Shown: positions 7,856-15,931, counted from the first letter of the stretch. The stretch: DNA of 48,294 nt from Flavobacterium tibetense (GCF_003293845.1 NZ_QLST01000017.1:1-48294), one strand, 5' to 3'. The notes: generated from the letters alone by a model not told the origin. Program-made: numbers and translations.

Positions 7856-7912
7856 TGAATTTACAAGTATAAGTATAATGGGAAAGAGTATCAGGACGAG
7901 CTGGGGCTTAAT

Positions 7913-8704
7913 ATGTACGACTATGGTGCAAGGAATTATGACCCAGCTTTGGGTAGATGGATGAACATTGACCCGTTGGCGGAACAAATGAGGAGACATT
8001 CACCTTATAATTATGCTTTTAATAATCCAGTTATTTTTATAGACCCTGATGGAATGGCACCTGACTCTATTCATTTGGATGAATATGGAAATGTTCTTAA
8101 AAATGTAGATGATGGTGATAATGGTGTATATGTTCATGAAAATGCTAAATCTGAAGCAGATGTAGATAAAACATATAGTTCTGAAAATACAAGTGCTGGT
8201 GGAGAAAAAATTGGAGAATTGGGTGGGGTAATTGACGTAAATAAAATTTATTCAAATACATTAACCAAAAACATGGATGAATCTAAAAGTATTTGGAATC
8301 CATTTACATTCAAGGAAAATGTAACTGATTTTGGGAAATGGGACTTGAAGAATAATAAAAACACTATTTTTGGTCTTGGGAATGACGGTAAAACTCAATT
8401 TTCATTCGAAGGAAATTTAATGGCTTCTCAAGATATTGGAAATCATCACTTTGGAGCGGTTGCTTTAGCGTATGGACTTTTTAGTGAAAGATTTATTCTT
8501 CAGCAAGCTGGACATAATCAAATTGATAAGGGAGGTTCAAAGCCAGAATGGCAAATTTATAAAACAGAGACTGTACCAACTTTTACAAAAAGTGACAGAC
8601 TTATATGGACTGAAAAGAGGACTATGCTTCCTCCTTATGGTGATGACCCTAGAGACCAAAAATGGATTAAAGCTGGGTTTAATTATTTTAAAAAGAATAG
8701 GTAA
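7913..8704 (+). CDS. Orphan RHS tip with polymorphic toxin type 44 domain
   Basis: The first ~55 residues are the end of an RHS repeat-associated core ([16 protein letters not shown], then N-N-P-V-x-F-I-D-P-D-G-M). The frame is open back to 7859 and those codons continue the RHS core ([13 protein letters not shown]), but the rest of the RHS protein is missing. The upstream TGA at 7856 abuts the dsbD stop. After the DPDG hinge comes a variable region, then a C-terminal domain with [22 protein letters not shown], and [14 protein letters not shown]. From family knowledge I assign this to the predicted bacterial toxin 44 family, whose activity is not established. It is probably a displaced toxin cassette without its delivery module; whether it is expressed is unknown. 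Confidence 0.8.
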   Translation: MYDYGARNYDPALGRWMNIDPLAEQMRRHSPYNYAFNNPVIFIDPDGMAPDSIHLDEYGNVLKNVDDGDNGVYVHENAKSEADVDKTYSSENTSAGGEKIGELGGVIDVNKIYSNTLTKNMDESKSIWNPFTFKENVTDFGKWDLKNNKNTIFGLGNDGKTQFSFEGNLMASQDIGNHHFGAVALAYGLFSERFILQQAGHNQIDKGGSKPEWQIYKTETVPTFTKSDRLIWTEKRTMLPPYGDDPRDQKWIKAGFNYFKKNR

Positions 8705-8707
8705 AAA

Positions 8708-9067
8708 ATGAAAAGAAAAACAATTTTTAAAGTACTTGGGTTGATTTTTATTTTATCAATCATTATTATTTTTTATCAATTATTTACTTTCAAACTATTT
8801 GATGTGAATTATACAATAATAGAAAAAATTTCAATACCTGATAAAAAATATCAAATTCATATATATTATGTACCTGGAGATGCAACGATAGAATCATCAA
8901 TCCAAGTCCGTAAAATAGAAAACAATGTTCAAGAAGTTTTAGGCAGATATGAAAGATTTAATTATTTAAATAGTTATTCAATAACAAAAGATAGTATAAT
9001 ACTTTTTGTGAGTGATTCTAGTTCTGTAGGAAAGAACAACATTAAACAAGCCTTAATTTTACCTTAA
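8708..9067 (+). CDS. Putative immunity protein of the RHS toxin tip
   Basis: This 119-residue protein starts three bases after the toxin stop codon. It has one N-terminal membrane helix (about residues 7-26, L-G-L-I-F-I-L-S-I-I-I-I-F) and a small extracytoplasmic domain predicted to be mostly beta strand. I recognise no family. The assignment as immunity protein rests only on position: immunity genes lie directly downstream of polymorphic toxin tips, and a membrane anchor fits protection against a toxin acting at or across the inner membrane. Codon use is strongly AT-rich, like the toxin. Confidence 0.62.
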   Translation: MKRKTIFKVLGLIFILSIIIIFYQLFTFKLFDVNYTIIEKISIPDKKYQIHIYYVPGDATIESSIQVRKIENNVQEVLGRYERFNYLNSYSITKDSIILFVSDSSSVGKNNIKQALILP

Positions 9068-9196
9068 TTGATAAATTAATATTGAAAGGCGATTCTTAAC
9101 CGTTTCGCCTCAATCCACAAAGCTATTACAAAGCCGCGCACCATCCGCAACCATTTTAAAATAAACGGTTCCATTTAAGGAACTGCTTAAAAAAGC

Positions 9197-9219
9197 AAAG
9201 CCCACGTTAAGTGGGTTTT
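9197..9219. terminator. Bidirectional terminator after the immunity gene
   Basis: The stem AAAGCCCAC (9197-9205) pairs with GTGGGTTTT (9211-9219) across the loop GTTAA. It lies between the plus-strand toxin/immunity pair and the convergent parE remnant. The 110 bases before it (9070-9180) carry further small hairpins and a locally GC-rich patch but no gene that I can support. Confidence 0.7.
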
Positions 9220-9233
9220 GTTGTATTTATAAG

Positions 9234-9534
9234 TTACAATTTTTCTATTTTATCAGGGTTCTGATGGGTGTTAAAAACGGCGTTTAAAAAAACGGTTTTA
9301 GTAGGTTCATCTACTAAAAAGAAAGCAATAAAAGGAAATTTTTTAAAAGGTAAATATCGGTAATTGCTATCATGAAAAGGATAAAAAGGATTTTTTTTGT
9401 AAATCTTTATACGTTTTCTTATAATCATTTAAAAAGTCAAGCGCTACTTTTTTACTAACCTTTTCAACGTAATAGTTTACTGCATGATCAATGTTTTTGA
9501 TTGCTATAGGCGAAACTATAATCTTATAAGCCAT
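9234..9534 (-). pseudogene. ParE/RelE-like toxin, frameshifted
   Basis: Two frames together encode one RelE/ParE-type toxin of about 100 residues. The start codon at 9534 begins M-A-Y-K-I-I-V-S-P-I-A and reads to K-D-L-Q-K. The second frame continues N-P-F-Y-P-F-H-D-S-N-Y-R-Y-L-P-F-K-K-F-P-F-I-A-F-F and ends N-P-D-K-I-E-K-L. The junction is a run of eight A on the coding strand (9391-9398); seven would restore the frame. As written, translation stops at a TGA about 20 bases later. It overlaps the antitoxin by 11 bases, the usual order for this toxin-antitoxin type. A sequencing error or slippage at the run would equally explain the shift. Confidence 0.8.
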
Positions 9535-9751
9535 ATTTGTTTTTTAAATCGGTATAAACAACATCAGCGTCTTTGTAGTGTTTTTTATCTAAACCTATTT
9601 GACTATCTAATACTTTTTGTTGTTCACTGGATAAAACAAATGTTTTTTCTTTAGAAATTTCAAACTTAATTTTTAAAGCTTTCATAAACGCTTTTACAGC
9701 TTCTATTTGAGCATCATCTTTTGCGTGTAGCGTTATATTAATAGATTCCAT
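9524..9751 (-). CDS. Antitoxin of the ParE-like module
   Basis: This 75-residue acidic/basic protein precedes and overlaps a ParE-like toxin frame by 11 bases. It begins M-E-S-I-N-I-T-L-H-A-K, a beta strand that in this family may contribute to dimerisation, and has a central helix A-V-K-A-F-M-K-A-L-K-I-K-F-E. The C-terminal part (D-A-D-V-V-Y-T-D-L-K) probably wraps the toxin. It resembles the short DUF2683-like antitoxins common in Bacteroidota. With its toxin frameshifted it may be a relic or still act as a repressor. An exact -7 element (9786-9793) lies upstream. Confidence 0.78.
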   Translation of the reverse strand: MESINITLHAKDDAQIEAVKAFMKALKIKFEISKEKTFVLSSEQQKVLDSQIGLDKKHYKDADVVYTDLKNKYGL

Positions 9752-9785
9752 CGCTTATATTTTTAGTAGAAAATGACAATTTTAT

Positions 9786-9793
9786 CAAAGTTA
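9786..9793 (-). promoter_or_regulatory. Candidate -7 element for the antitoxin operon
   Basis: CAAAGTTA is the reverse complement of TAACTTTG, an exact TAnnTTTG match, about 35 bases upstream of the antitoxin start. No clear TTG -33 partner is visible. Confidence 0.4.
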
Positions 9794-9876
9794 CAAATAA
9801 AATTAAAAGATAGTAATTAAAAAAGTAAAATAGTAACTTTAGAACAGTTGAGATTTTGGTATTAAAATTAAGAATT

Positions 9877-10077
9877 TCAATCACTATCTTCTAAATCAAA
9901 GATTTCTTCCACAGCTTTCTCAAAATACTTGGCTAGTTTTAAAGCTAATACTGTTGAAGGTACATATTTTCCTTTTTCCATAGCATTGATGGTTTGTCGG
10001 CTTACGGAGATTTGTTTGGCTAATTCTTCTTGCGAAATGTTTTTTATCGCTCGTAAGACTTTTAAATTATTCTTCAT
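9877..10077 (-). CDS. Small XRE-family HTH transcriptional regulator
   Basis: This 66-residue protein is essentially a single helix-turn-helix domain. Q-E-E-L-A-K-Q-I-S-V-S-R-Q-T-I-N-A-M-E-K-G-K-Y is the HTH core, with P-S-T-V-L-A-L-K-L-A-K-Y-F-E after it. It resembles the short YozG-type regulators, which usually control a neighbouring membrane protein gene. Its start overlaps the end of the upstream membrane-protein gene by 11 bases, so the two form an operon. Two palindromes upstream of that gene are candidate operators for it. No ligand domain is present. Confidence 0.9.
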   Translation of the reverse strand: MKNNLKVLRAIKNISQEELAKQISVSRQTINAMEKGKYVPSTVLALKLAKYFEKAVEEIFDLEDSD

Positions 10078-10555
10078 CGCTATTCAGTTTATTGAATTTG
10101 TAAATCATGTAATGAAAACGAACAATAAAAAATAGGAGTGAAGAGATCATAAAGAAAATCATCGCATTGAAGTACACCATGCCAAAAACAAATAAAGTGG
10201 TAATCATCATCATGATGATGTTAAAATAAGTTGCCCAAACCAAACTGGTATAACGAATGTGTGTAATCATTTCATCTTCGTTTTTCGTTTTGGCGAAGCC
10301 TACAATTAGTCCGCCTATTAAACAGACAACTAAAAGAACTTCATCGAGCATGGCGTTTTTAGTCATTTTAAAAAAGCCATTACCTGACTGTAAAATGAAT
10401 CCGTCATCATAAATAGCAAAAGTGTTTACAACAAGAAAATTATCAATAGATTCTCCGCCGGTAATCCAAAAATAAGTGGTTACAACAATTGGTATAATGA
10501 ATAATAACCAACCGAAAATTTTCCACGAATTTGGAAATAAGAAATTTGTCTTCAT
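10067..10555 (-). CDS. Multi-pass membrane protein partnered with the HTH regulator
   Basis: This is a 162-residue protein with about four membrane segments: W-L-L-F-I-I-P-I-V-V, L-L-V-V-C-L-I-G-G-L-I-V-G-F, I-I-M-M-M-I-T-T-L-F-V-F, and M-I-S-S-L-L-F-F-I-V. The order membrane protein then small XRE regulator, with overlapping genes, recurs in many Firmicutes and Bacteroidota and suggests that the membrane protein and regulator act together. I cannot name the family or function. It has a well-placed promoter with both -33 and -7 elements. Confidence 0.82.
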   Translation of the reverse strand: MKTNFLFPNSWKIFGWLLFIIPIVVTTYFWITGGESIDNFLVVNTFAIYDDGFILQSGNGFFKMTKNAMLDEVLLVVCLIGGLIVGFAKTKNEDEMITHIRYTSLVWATYFNIIMMMITTLFVFGMVYFNAMIFFMISSLLFFIVRFHYMIYKFNKLNSDEE

Positions 10556-10580
10556 TGTTTTAGTTTTTAAAATTATAGTT

Positions 10581-10612
10581 CAAATGTAAAGTTTATTTTA
10601 CATATTGACAAA
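10581..10612 (-). promoter_or_regulatory. Promoter of the membrane protein/HTH operon
   Basis: On the minus strand the sequence reads TTTG, 20 bases, then TACATTTG, an exact Bacteroidota -33/-7 pair. CAAATGTA (10581-10588) is the -7 element and CAAA (10609-10612) the -33 element. The coding start is about 25 bases downstream. Confidence 0.7.
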
Positions 10613-10633
10613 TAAATTTTACTAAAAGTAAAA
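10584..10633. promoter_or_regulatory. Two GTAAA/TTTAC palindromes, candidate operators
   Basis: ATGTAAA (10584-10590) and TTTACAT (10597-10603) form an inverted repeat lying between the -7 and -33 elements. TTTTACT (10617-10623) and AGTAAAA (10627-10633) form a second one just upstream. They share the half-site GTAAA, as expected for a dimeric HTH repressor acting on its own operon. Confidence 0.45.
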
Positions 10634-10642
10634 AAAAAATAC

Positions 10643-11716
10643 TTATTCAATTGTTTTCTCGATATAATCTGAATTTAAAAGATACAAAGCGCCCATGTAT
10701 TGCAGTTTGAATGAAATTAAACTTCCAATAGTGTATTCTCTGGTAGTTGAAGAAATATCTATCACCATCATATCGGAACTAGCATCTACAATAGTAATGT
10801 TTTCATCTTCTGGAATTAAGTATTGCGGTTGCATGTCTAGTAAGCCTAAATCTAAAATGGCTCTTAACGAAGTTTTACTTAAATCAGTATTGGCATCAAT
10901 TTCATAGGTATTTCCCGCTACATTTTCACCAAGTTCCCCTACTGGATTATCCGGTTTTTCTGTTATCTCAATTATTTCAGCATAGAGTTTAAAAACATCG
11001 TTGTGCATGCCTTTAATAGTTTCTCCAGTAAACAAATCTTTACCAAAGAATAACGCTTCGCCAATTCGGAAATGATTAACAGCCATTGGTCTGGCGTTTT
11101 TTAAAATTAAAGGTACGGCTACAGAAGTTCCGCCAGAAACCCAAGGGATTTTTATAGCAAACTTTGCTTCAATTAACTGTTTATATAAACTTAACTGAAT
11201 TAATTTATCTTGAGTAGGCATAACACCACTTAAGCAATTTAAATTAGTTCCAATTCCTCTAATTTCAATATTTGGCAAACTAAAAACTTGTTCGTAGAAA
11301 CTCAATAATTCTTCTCCCAAAACACCTTCACGCAAGTCGCCCATTTCAATCATAATAACAATTTTATGGGTTTTGTTTTGTCGTTTTGCTTCTTTAGAAA
11401 GCATTTGAATGGTATAAATTTCAGTATTAAAACTTACATCAGCATATTGGACAATTTTTTCAATATTTAGTTTAGACGGTGGTTTTATATAAACCGTTTG
11501 TATAGTTGGGCTAAGTTTTTTTACCTTTCGAAGGTTACTAACTCTAGAATCATGTATTTCAGTGACTCCAAGACTAATGATTTCTTTAAGGTAAATTGTG
11601 TTTCCGCATAAGAGCTTAGTTACTACGCCCCATTCAATATTACGTTCTTTGAAAATAATGTCCAAAAACGAATAATTTTCTTGTAATTTTTTGCGATATA
11701 GTTTTAAAAATGCCAT
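10643..11716 (-). CDS. Alanine/ornithine racemase family PLP enzyme
   Basis: This 357-residue protein matches the ornithine racemase-like branch of the alanine racemase fold. The PLP lysine is in G-V-V-T-K-L-L-C-G-N (about residue 34), and the family segment V-I-M-I-E-M-G-D-L-R-E-G-V is about residues 120-132. P-W-V-S-G-G-T-S-V-A and H-F-R-I-G-E-A-L-F-F-G complete the barrel. Such enzymes racemise amino acids, ornithine in the best known case; the substrate here cannot be read from sequence. It is the last gene of a five-gene operon. Its start overlaps the alr stop codon by one base (TAATG), indicating coupled expression of two different racemases. Confidence 0.85.
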   Translation of the reverse strand: MAFLKLYRKKLQENYSFLDIIFKERNIEWGVVTKLLCGNTIYLKEIISLGVTEIHDSRVSNLRKVKKLSPTIQTVYIKPPSKLNIEKIVQYADVSFNTEIYTIQMLSKEAKRQNKTHKIVIMIEMGDLREGVLGEELLSFYEQVFSLPNIEIRGIGTNLNCLSGVMPTQDKLIQLSLYKQLIEAKFAIKIPWVSGGTSVAVPLILKNARPMAVNHFRIGEALFFGKDLFTGETIKGMHNDVFKLYAEIIEITEKPDNPVGELGENVAGNTYEIDANTDLSKTSLRAILDLGLLDMQPQYLIPEDENITIVDASSDMMVIDISSTTREYTIGSLISFKLQYMGALYLLNSDYIEKTIE

Positions 11717-12867
11717 TATTTTAAAATTTTTCGAGGTATTGTTTTAGAAATTCGTGAAAGTAATTCATAATTCAGCATATTACTTAAATCACTAAATGAA
11801 GCTACAGATAAAGATAAGCTTTTTTGATTTCCAATGAGTACAACTTCGTCCCCTTTTTTAACATTATTAATTTCTGTAATATTAACAGTTAACATATTCA
11901 TGTTTACTGTTCCAATAACATCACAATATTGTCCGTTTATCAAAACTTTACCTTGATTACTTAAAGAACGACAATATCCATGGGAATAACCTAGCGGAAT
12001 TGTGGCGATTTTCATGTTATCTCTAGCTATATAACTGGTTCCATAACCAATAAATTCCCCAGACTTAACTCTTTTTATACTCATTACTTCACTCTTCCAA
12101 CTAATAACTCGTTGCAATGGATCTATTTTATTTTTTTTAGAATTTAAATAACTAACTAATATTTCTTGGCTTGGCCAAAACCCATATTGAATGATTCCAA
12201 TACGAACTAAATCCATTCTTGTTTCGGGAAATGCTATTGACGCTGCTGAACAAGCTGAGTGCCTTATTTTTGGCTGAATTCCTTCTGATTTAAAAATTGC
12301 TTCTGCTTTTTTAAAAACTTCAATTTGCTTGGAAACTCTGAAGTAATTTGCAATACTTTCTGCTCCAGCGTAATGTGTACAAAGTCCTTTAAAGTAAATA
12401 TTTTCTTTTTCTTTGATAAGGTATTTGGCTACTCTTGAAACAGTTCTTAACTCAAAACCTGTTCTATTCATCCCCGTTTCAACTTCAATATGAACAATTG
12501 CTTTTTGCTTCAGCTTTTTTGCAATTTTTGAAGTTTTTGCTAATCTATAGCGTTCAAAAACAAAAAACTCAATTTGATTTTTTATAACCCATTCTAAATC
12601 ATCATCAGCGACAAACCCCATGATTAAAATGGTAACTTTATCTTCTAAAGTATCAAAAACAATTTTAGCTTCTTCTACATCAAAAACAGAAAAATGCGTG
12701 ACTCCGTTAGCAAAAGCCATTTCTACAAATTCTTTTAAACCATGTCCGTAAGCATTTCCTTTTACAACTGACGATATAATAGTTTTTTCACCAAATACGT
12801 TTCTCAGAAAAGCTATGTTTTCTTTATGTGCAATTGAATTAATTTCTATTACGGAATTTTTATGCAT
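11716..12867 (-). CDS. alr: Alanine racemase, stand-alone
   Basis: This 383-residue PLP-dependent racemase has the catalytic lysine in S-V-V-K-G-N-A-Y-G-H-G (residue 36), E-T-G-M-N-R-T-G-F, and the second-domain tyrosine in G-Y-G-T-S-Y. In the usual V-x-M-D-x segment the aspartate is replaced: G-T-V-N-M-N-M. In many Bacteroidota the cell-wall alanine racemase is fused to MurF, so a separate alr in a catabolic-looking operon is probably an accessory enzyme with its own substrate range. It overlaps the amidohydrolase gene by 8 bases and the downstream racemase by one. Confidence 0.88.
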   Translation of the reverse strand: MHKNSVIEINSIAHKENIAFLRNVFGEKTIISSVVKGNAYGHGLKEFVEMAFANGVTHFSVFDVEEAKIVFDTLEDKVTILIMGFVADDDLEWVIKNQIEFFVFERYRLAKTSKIAKKLKQKAIVHIEVETGMNRTGFELRTVSRVAKYLIKEKENIYFKGLCTHYAGAESIANYFRVSKQIEVFKKAEAIFKSEGIQPKIRHSACSAASIAFPETRMDLVRIGIIQYGFWPSQEILVSYLNSKKNKIDPLQRVISWKSEVMSIKRVKSGEFIGYGTSYIARDNMKIATIPLGYSHGYCRSLSNQGKVLINGQYCDVIGTVNMNMLTVNITEINNVKKGDEVVLIGNQKSLSLSVASFSDLSNMLNYELLSRISKTIPRKILK

Positions 12868-13990
12868 GTAAAATTTCTTTTGTAATTTGATAAAATAAGC
12901 TAGTTCCAGTCATAATAATTTCATCTGGGAAGTCATAATCAGGGTTGTGAAGTGAAGGAGAATTTTTTCCTGCTCCTAGTCCAAACATGGCACCTTTAAA
13001 TTGTTGGGTAATTAATCCAAAATCTTCTCCGAAGGTAAAAGGAAGTTCTTTTTCTAATACAGCTAAATTAAGTGTTGAAGCTGATTTTCTAATATACTTT
13101 ATAGCTTCCAAATCATTTTCATTGGCTTGAAAACTTTCCGTCCAATGGATGTTTGATTTTAGATTATGTTTTATAGCAATAGCGGCAACAATTTTTTCTA
13201 ATTCGCTTTCTGTTTTTTTCATAAATGAATTACTATCGCTTCTTACCGTAAAATGAATCTCTCCATATCCTGCTGAAACACCGTATGCTTTTTCGCCCAT
13301 ATTAATATGAATAGGGGTAATTAAACAGTAATTTTCTTGTGAAATATCTTCTTGAATTTTTCCATTAAATGCTAAAATAATTTCGCTTATTGCTAGTGCT
13401 GGATTAATTCCATTTTCAGGTTCACCAGCATGTGAAGTTTTACCATGAAGTTTAATAATAATACTGTTTACGGCGCAAGTAAATGTATTTTCTACAATCA
13501 CAACTTGATGTAGTGGAAAACCCGGTAAATTGTGTAGAGCAAATGCAAAGTCTACTTTAATATCTTTAAATTTTTCATCAGTAACAACAGATTTTGCACC
13601 TGAACCATCTTCTTCAGCAGGTTGAAACAAAAGCAATATTGTTCCTTGTTCTATTGGATTTTCATTTATTTTTTTTGCCAATCCACACAAAATAGCCATA
13701 TGTCCATCGTGACCGCATTTATGAGAAATCCCTTTGTTTATTGATTTGTAGTCAAACGAGTTGATTTCTTGAATTGGTAAAGCGTCTAATTCACATCGAA
13801 ATAAGATTGATTTTCCTTCTCTTTTTCCTCTATAAATTGCCAATACTCCATTACCACCAAGATTAGTTCTAATTTCATCTGGTTTGTATTTCGAAAGAAA
13901 AGCTAAAATTCGTTGCGCTGTTTTAGCTTCATTTCCTGATACTTCAGGGTGTTGATGTATTTCCTTTCTAAGTTGAATAAGTTCTTTCAA
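12860..13990 (-). CDS. M20 family amidohydrolase (N-acyl amino acid hydrolase)
   Basis: This 376-residue protein belongs to the M20D peptidase group, which includes hippurate hydrolases and IAA-amino acid hydrolases. They cleave the amide bond of N-acyl amino acids. The metal-binding set is present: C-G-H-D-G-H (residues 92-97), P-A-E-E, A-L-H-N-L-P-G, and S-L-H-N-P-D-Y-D-F-P-D near the end. The dimerisation segment H-A-G-E-P-E-N-G-I-N-P is also present. No signal peptide is seen, so it acts in the cytoplasm. In the operon it follows an acetyltransferase gene by 6 bases and overlaps alr by 8, suggesting that it releases free amino acids for the racemases. Confidence 0.9.
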   Translation of the reverse strand: MKELIQLRKEIHQHPEVSGNEAKTAQRILAFLSKYKPDEIRTNLGGNGVLAIYRGKREGKSILFRCELDALPIQEINSFDYKSINKGISHKCGHDGHMAILCGLAKKINENPIEQGTILLLFQPAEEDGSGAKSVVTDEKFKDIKVDFAFALHNLPGFPLHQVVIVENTFTCAVNSIIIKLHGKTSHAGEPENGINPALAISEIILAFNGKIQEDISQENYCLITPIHINMGEKAYGVSAGYGEIHFTVRSDSNSFMKKTESELEKIVAAIAIKHNLKSNIHWTESFQANENDLEAIKYIRKSASTLNLAVLEKELPFTFGEDFGLITQQFKGAMFGLGAGKNSPSLHNPDYDFPDEIIMTGTSLFYQITKEILHA

Positions 13991-13996
13991 AATATA

Positions 13997-14431
13997 TTAT
14001 TTTGTTAAACGCATTTCCAAATATTTATTGGTAAAACCTAAACTTTCATATAGCCCTTTAGCAGGATTATCAGGCTCAACATGAAGAGCAATATTTCCTT
14101 CGGCAGTATCTATTGCTTTCTGCATTAGTTTTTTACCAAAACCTTTTCCACGTTGACTATTATCTACAGCTATGTAAACCAAAATATTCTCGGGAATAAA
14201 GCCTTTCATTCCAGTATTGTTTAATATTACAACACCAACAATTATATCATTCTCTAAACCAATTATAATATTTCCGCCTTTTGAAGGATTCATAACATAA
14301 TCTATGCATTTTAAAATGTCTTCAATTTTGTCGCCATATTGTTCTAAATGAGTGAATAAAAATTGAGCTATAGTTTTATGTGAATAGATTTTGTCTTCTC
14401 CAGTTTCTGTGTTAATAATTTTAAATTCCAT
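13997..14431 (-). CDS. GNAT family N-acetyltransferase
   Basis: This 144-residue protein has the GNAT acetyl-CoA motif A (R-G-K-G-F-G-K, residues 94-100), preceded by the strand I-L-V-Y-I-A-V-D. The C-terminal G-L-Y-E-S-L-G-F is typical of the fold. The acceptor is unknown. Its place between a transporter and an N-acyl amino acid hydrolase points to an amino-acid-like substrate, possibly as a counterpart to the deacylase, but this is inference. The start overlaps the transporter stop by 11 bases. Confidence 0.88.
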   Translation of the reverse strand: MEFKIINTETGEDKIYSHKTIAQFLFTHLEQYGDKIEDILKCIDYVMNPSKGGNIIIGLENDIIVGVVILNNTGMKGFIPENILVYIAVDNSQRGKGFGKKLMQKAIDTAEGNIALHVEPDNPAKGLYESLGFTNKYLEMRLTK

Positions 14432-15878
14432 TGTTATTTTTTTTATAATGATAATTAGATAATAGTATGAATATGATTAAAGATACGCTAATTCCAAAGA
14501 TATTAGCATCTAAATGTTCTGGTAATGAATAGTTTAATGGTAATTTGTTATTGGAAAGAATTAATCCAATGGTTGTTGAACCTCCTAAAAGCATACTCCA
14601 AAAAGCAGCTTTTGGGTGACTTTTTTTCCAGAATAATGCTCCTAAAACAGGGACAAATAATCCAGAAACCATAAAGGCGTAAGAATAAAGCATTAATTCT
14701 AAAACATTTTGCATTTGTGATGCTAATACTATTGCAAATACACCTACTGCTAGAGTTACAATTTGAGATAACTGTAGCAGTTTTTTTTGTGTTAACTCTT
14801 TTTTATAAAATTTAGAAATGATGTCAGTTACTATATTTCCAGAGGCAGCCATTAAACAACTATCGGCTGTAGAAAGAATTGCAGAAAAATAGGAAGATAA
14901 CATTAGCCCCATTAAACCAATTGGTAAAATAGTACTTAACAGTATAGGTAAGCCCATTTCACTATCCATGGATGCAGCATCTGTAATCCCGTCAAACATT
15001 CCCTGTGTGGCAGCTACTTTTGCTAACATTCCAAGAATAACACCCATAAATGCCATTATGGGCCATTCAAATAAACCTGCTATGAACCAAGCCTTTTTAG
15101 CTTCTTTTTCGTCTTTACAAGCATAGATTCTTTGGTATAAAGTCATTCCAATAAACCAAATAGGAATTATTGTAACGGACCAATTTAACAGTTGATGCCA
15201 AGAAACATTAGTTAAAGATAAATATTCAGGTGCTAATGTGGCTTTGATAACATCATAACCACCAACTGCATTGTATGCAATAGGAATTCCAATGAAAACC
15301 AAACCAGCAATTAAAATTAACCATTGAATAGTATCAGTATAAATTACGGCTTTTAAACCACCTATTGCAGTATAAACCACTGCAATAATTCCCATAATAA
15401 TTAAAGCCCATTGTATATCCAATCCATCTATTGTTGCCGAAGCTAATTTTGCGCCTGCGAGTACTTGCGAACTTGTAAAACCAATATATCCAATGGCTGA
15501 AATTATCCCTGCTAATAGTGCTACTTTGGCATTATAAAAATGATTGAAAATTTGTGGAAAAGTAAAAAACTTATACTGATGCCCCAATTGGCTAACTTTG
15601 GGAATTAGAAAAACTGCACTTAACCAAGCACCAATTAAACCTGTAAACAGCATCCATGAACCTGAAATTCCCATGGTAAAGCCTAAGCCTCCAAGTCCAA
15701 TTGAAAAACCGCCACCAACATCTGTTGCAACGACTGATAATCCAATATGCCAACTGTTCATGTTTCTACCACTTACATAAAAGTCTTCAGAAGAGGTGTT
15801 TTTTCTATAAAAATAAAAGCCTACACCTAGCATTGCTAGCATGTAAACCACAAAGATTATATAATCTATTGTGTGCAT
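14421..15878 (-). CDS. Sodium:solute symporter (SSS family)
   Basis: This is a 485-residue integral membrane protein with about 13 predicted helices, the size of SSS family transporters (PutP/SGLT fold). It has the N-terminal segment S-S-E-D-F-Y-V-S-G-R-N, the conserved G-G-L-K-A-V-I-Y-T-D-T-I-Q region, and S-T-A-D-S-C-L-M-A-A in the Na2 site region. SSS members take up amino acids, sugars, vitamins or organic acids with sodium; the substrate is not evident. As first gene of the operon it probably imports the compound processed by the acetyltransferase, amidohydrolase and racemases. The 267-base leader holds palindromes and a distant -7 element. Confidence 0.93.
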   Translation of the reverse strand: MHTIDYIIFVVYMLAMLGVGFYFYRKNTSSEDFYVSGRNMNSWHIGLSVVATDVGGGFSIGLGGLGFTMGISGSWMLFTGLIGAWLSAVFLIPKVSQLGHQYKFFTFPQIFNHFYNAKVALLAGIISAIGYIGFTSSQVLAGAKLASATIDGLDIQWALIIMGIIAVVYTAIGGLKAVIYTDTIQWLILIAGLVFIGIPIAYNAVGGYDVIKATLAPEYLSLTNVSWHQLLNWSVTIIPIWFIGMTLYQRIYACKDEKEAKKAWFIAGLFEWPIMAFMGVILGMLAKVAATQGMFDGITDAASMDSEMGLPILLSTILPIGLMGLMLSSYFSAILSTADSCLMAASGNIVTDIISKFYKKELTQKKLLQLSQIVTLAVGVFAIVLASQMQNVLELMLYSYAFMVSGLFVPVLGALFWKKSHPKAAFWSMLLGGSTTIGLILSNNKLPLNYSLPEHLDANIFGISVSLIIFILLSNYHYKKNNNGI

Positions 15879-15931
15879 TTTTTACTATTTTAGATTAACT
15901 GTCTAAGATGGAATTTTTCCAAAAGACAAGA

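Noticed and set aside
9068..9233. tRNA or small RNA gene
   Set aside because: Small hairpins and a GC-rich patch are present but no cloverleaf, CCA end or promoter.
9524..10077. The HTH gene as part of the toxin-antitoxin operon
   Set aside because: A 125-base gap with its own -7 element separates them; the HTH gene instead overlaps the membrane-protein gene.
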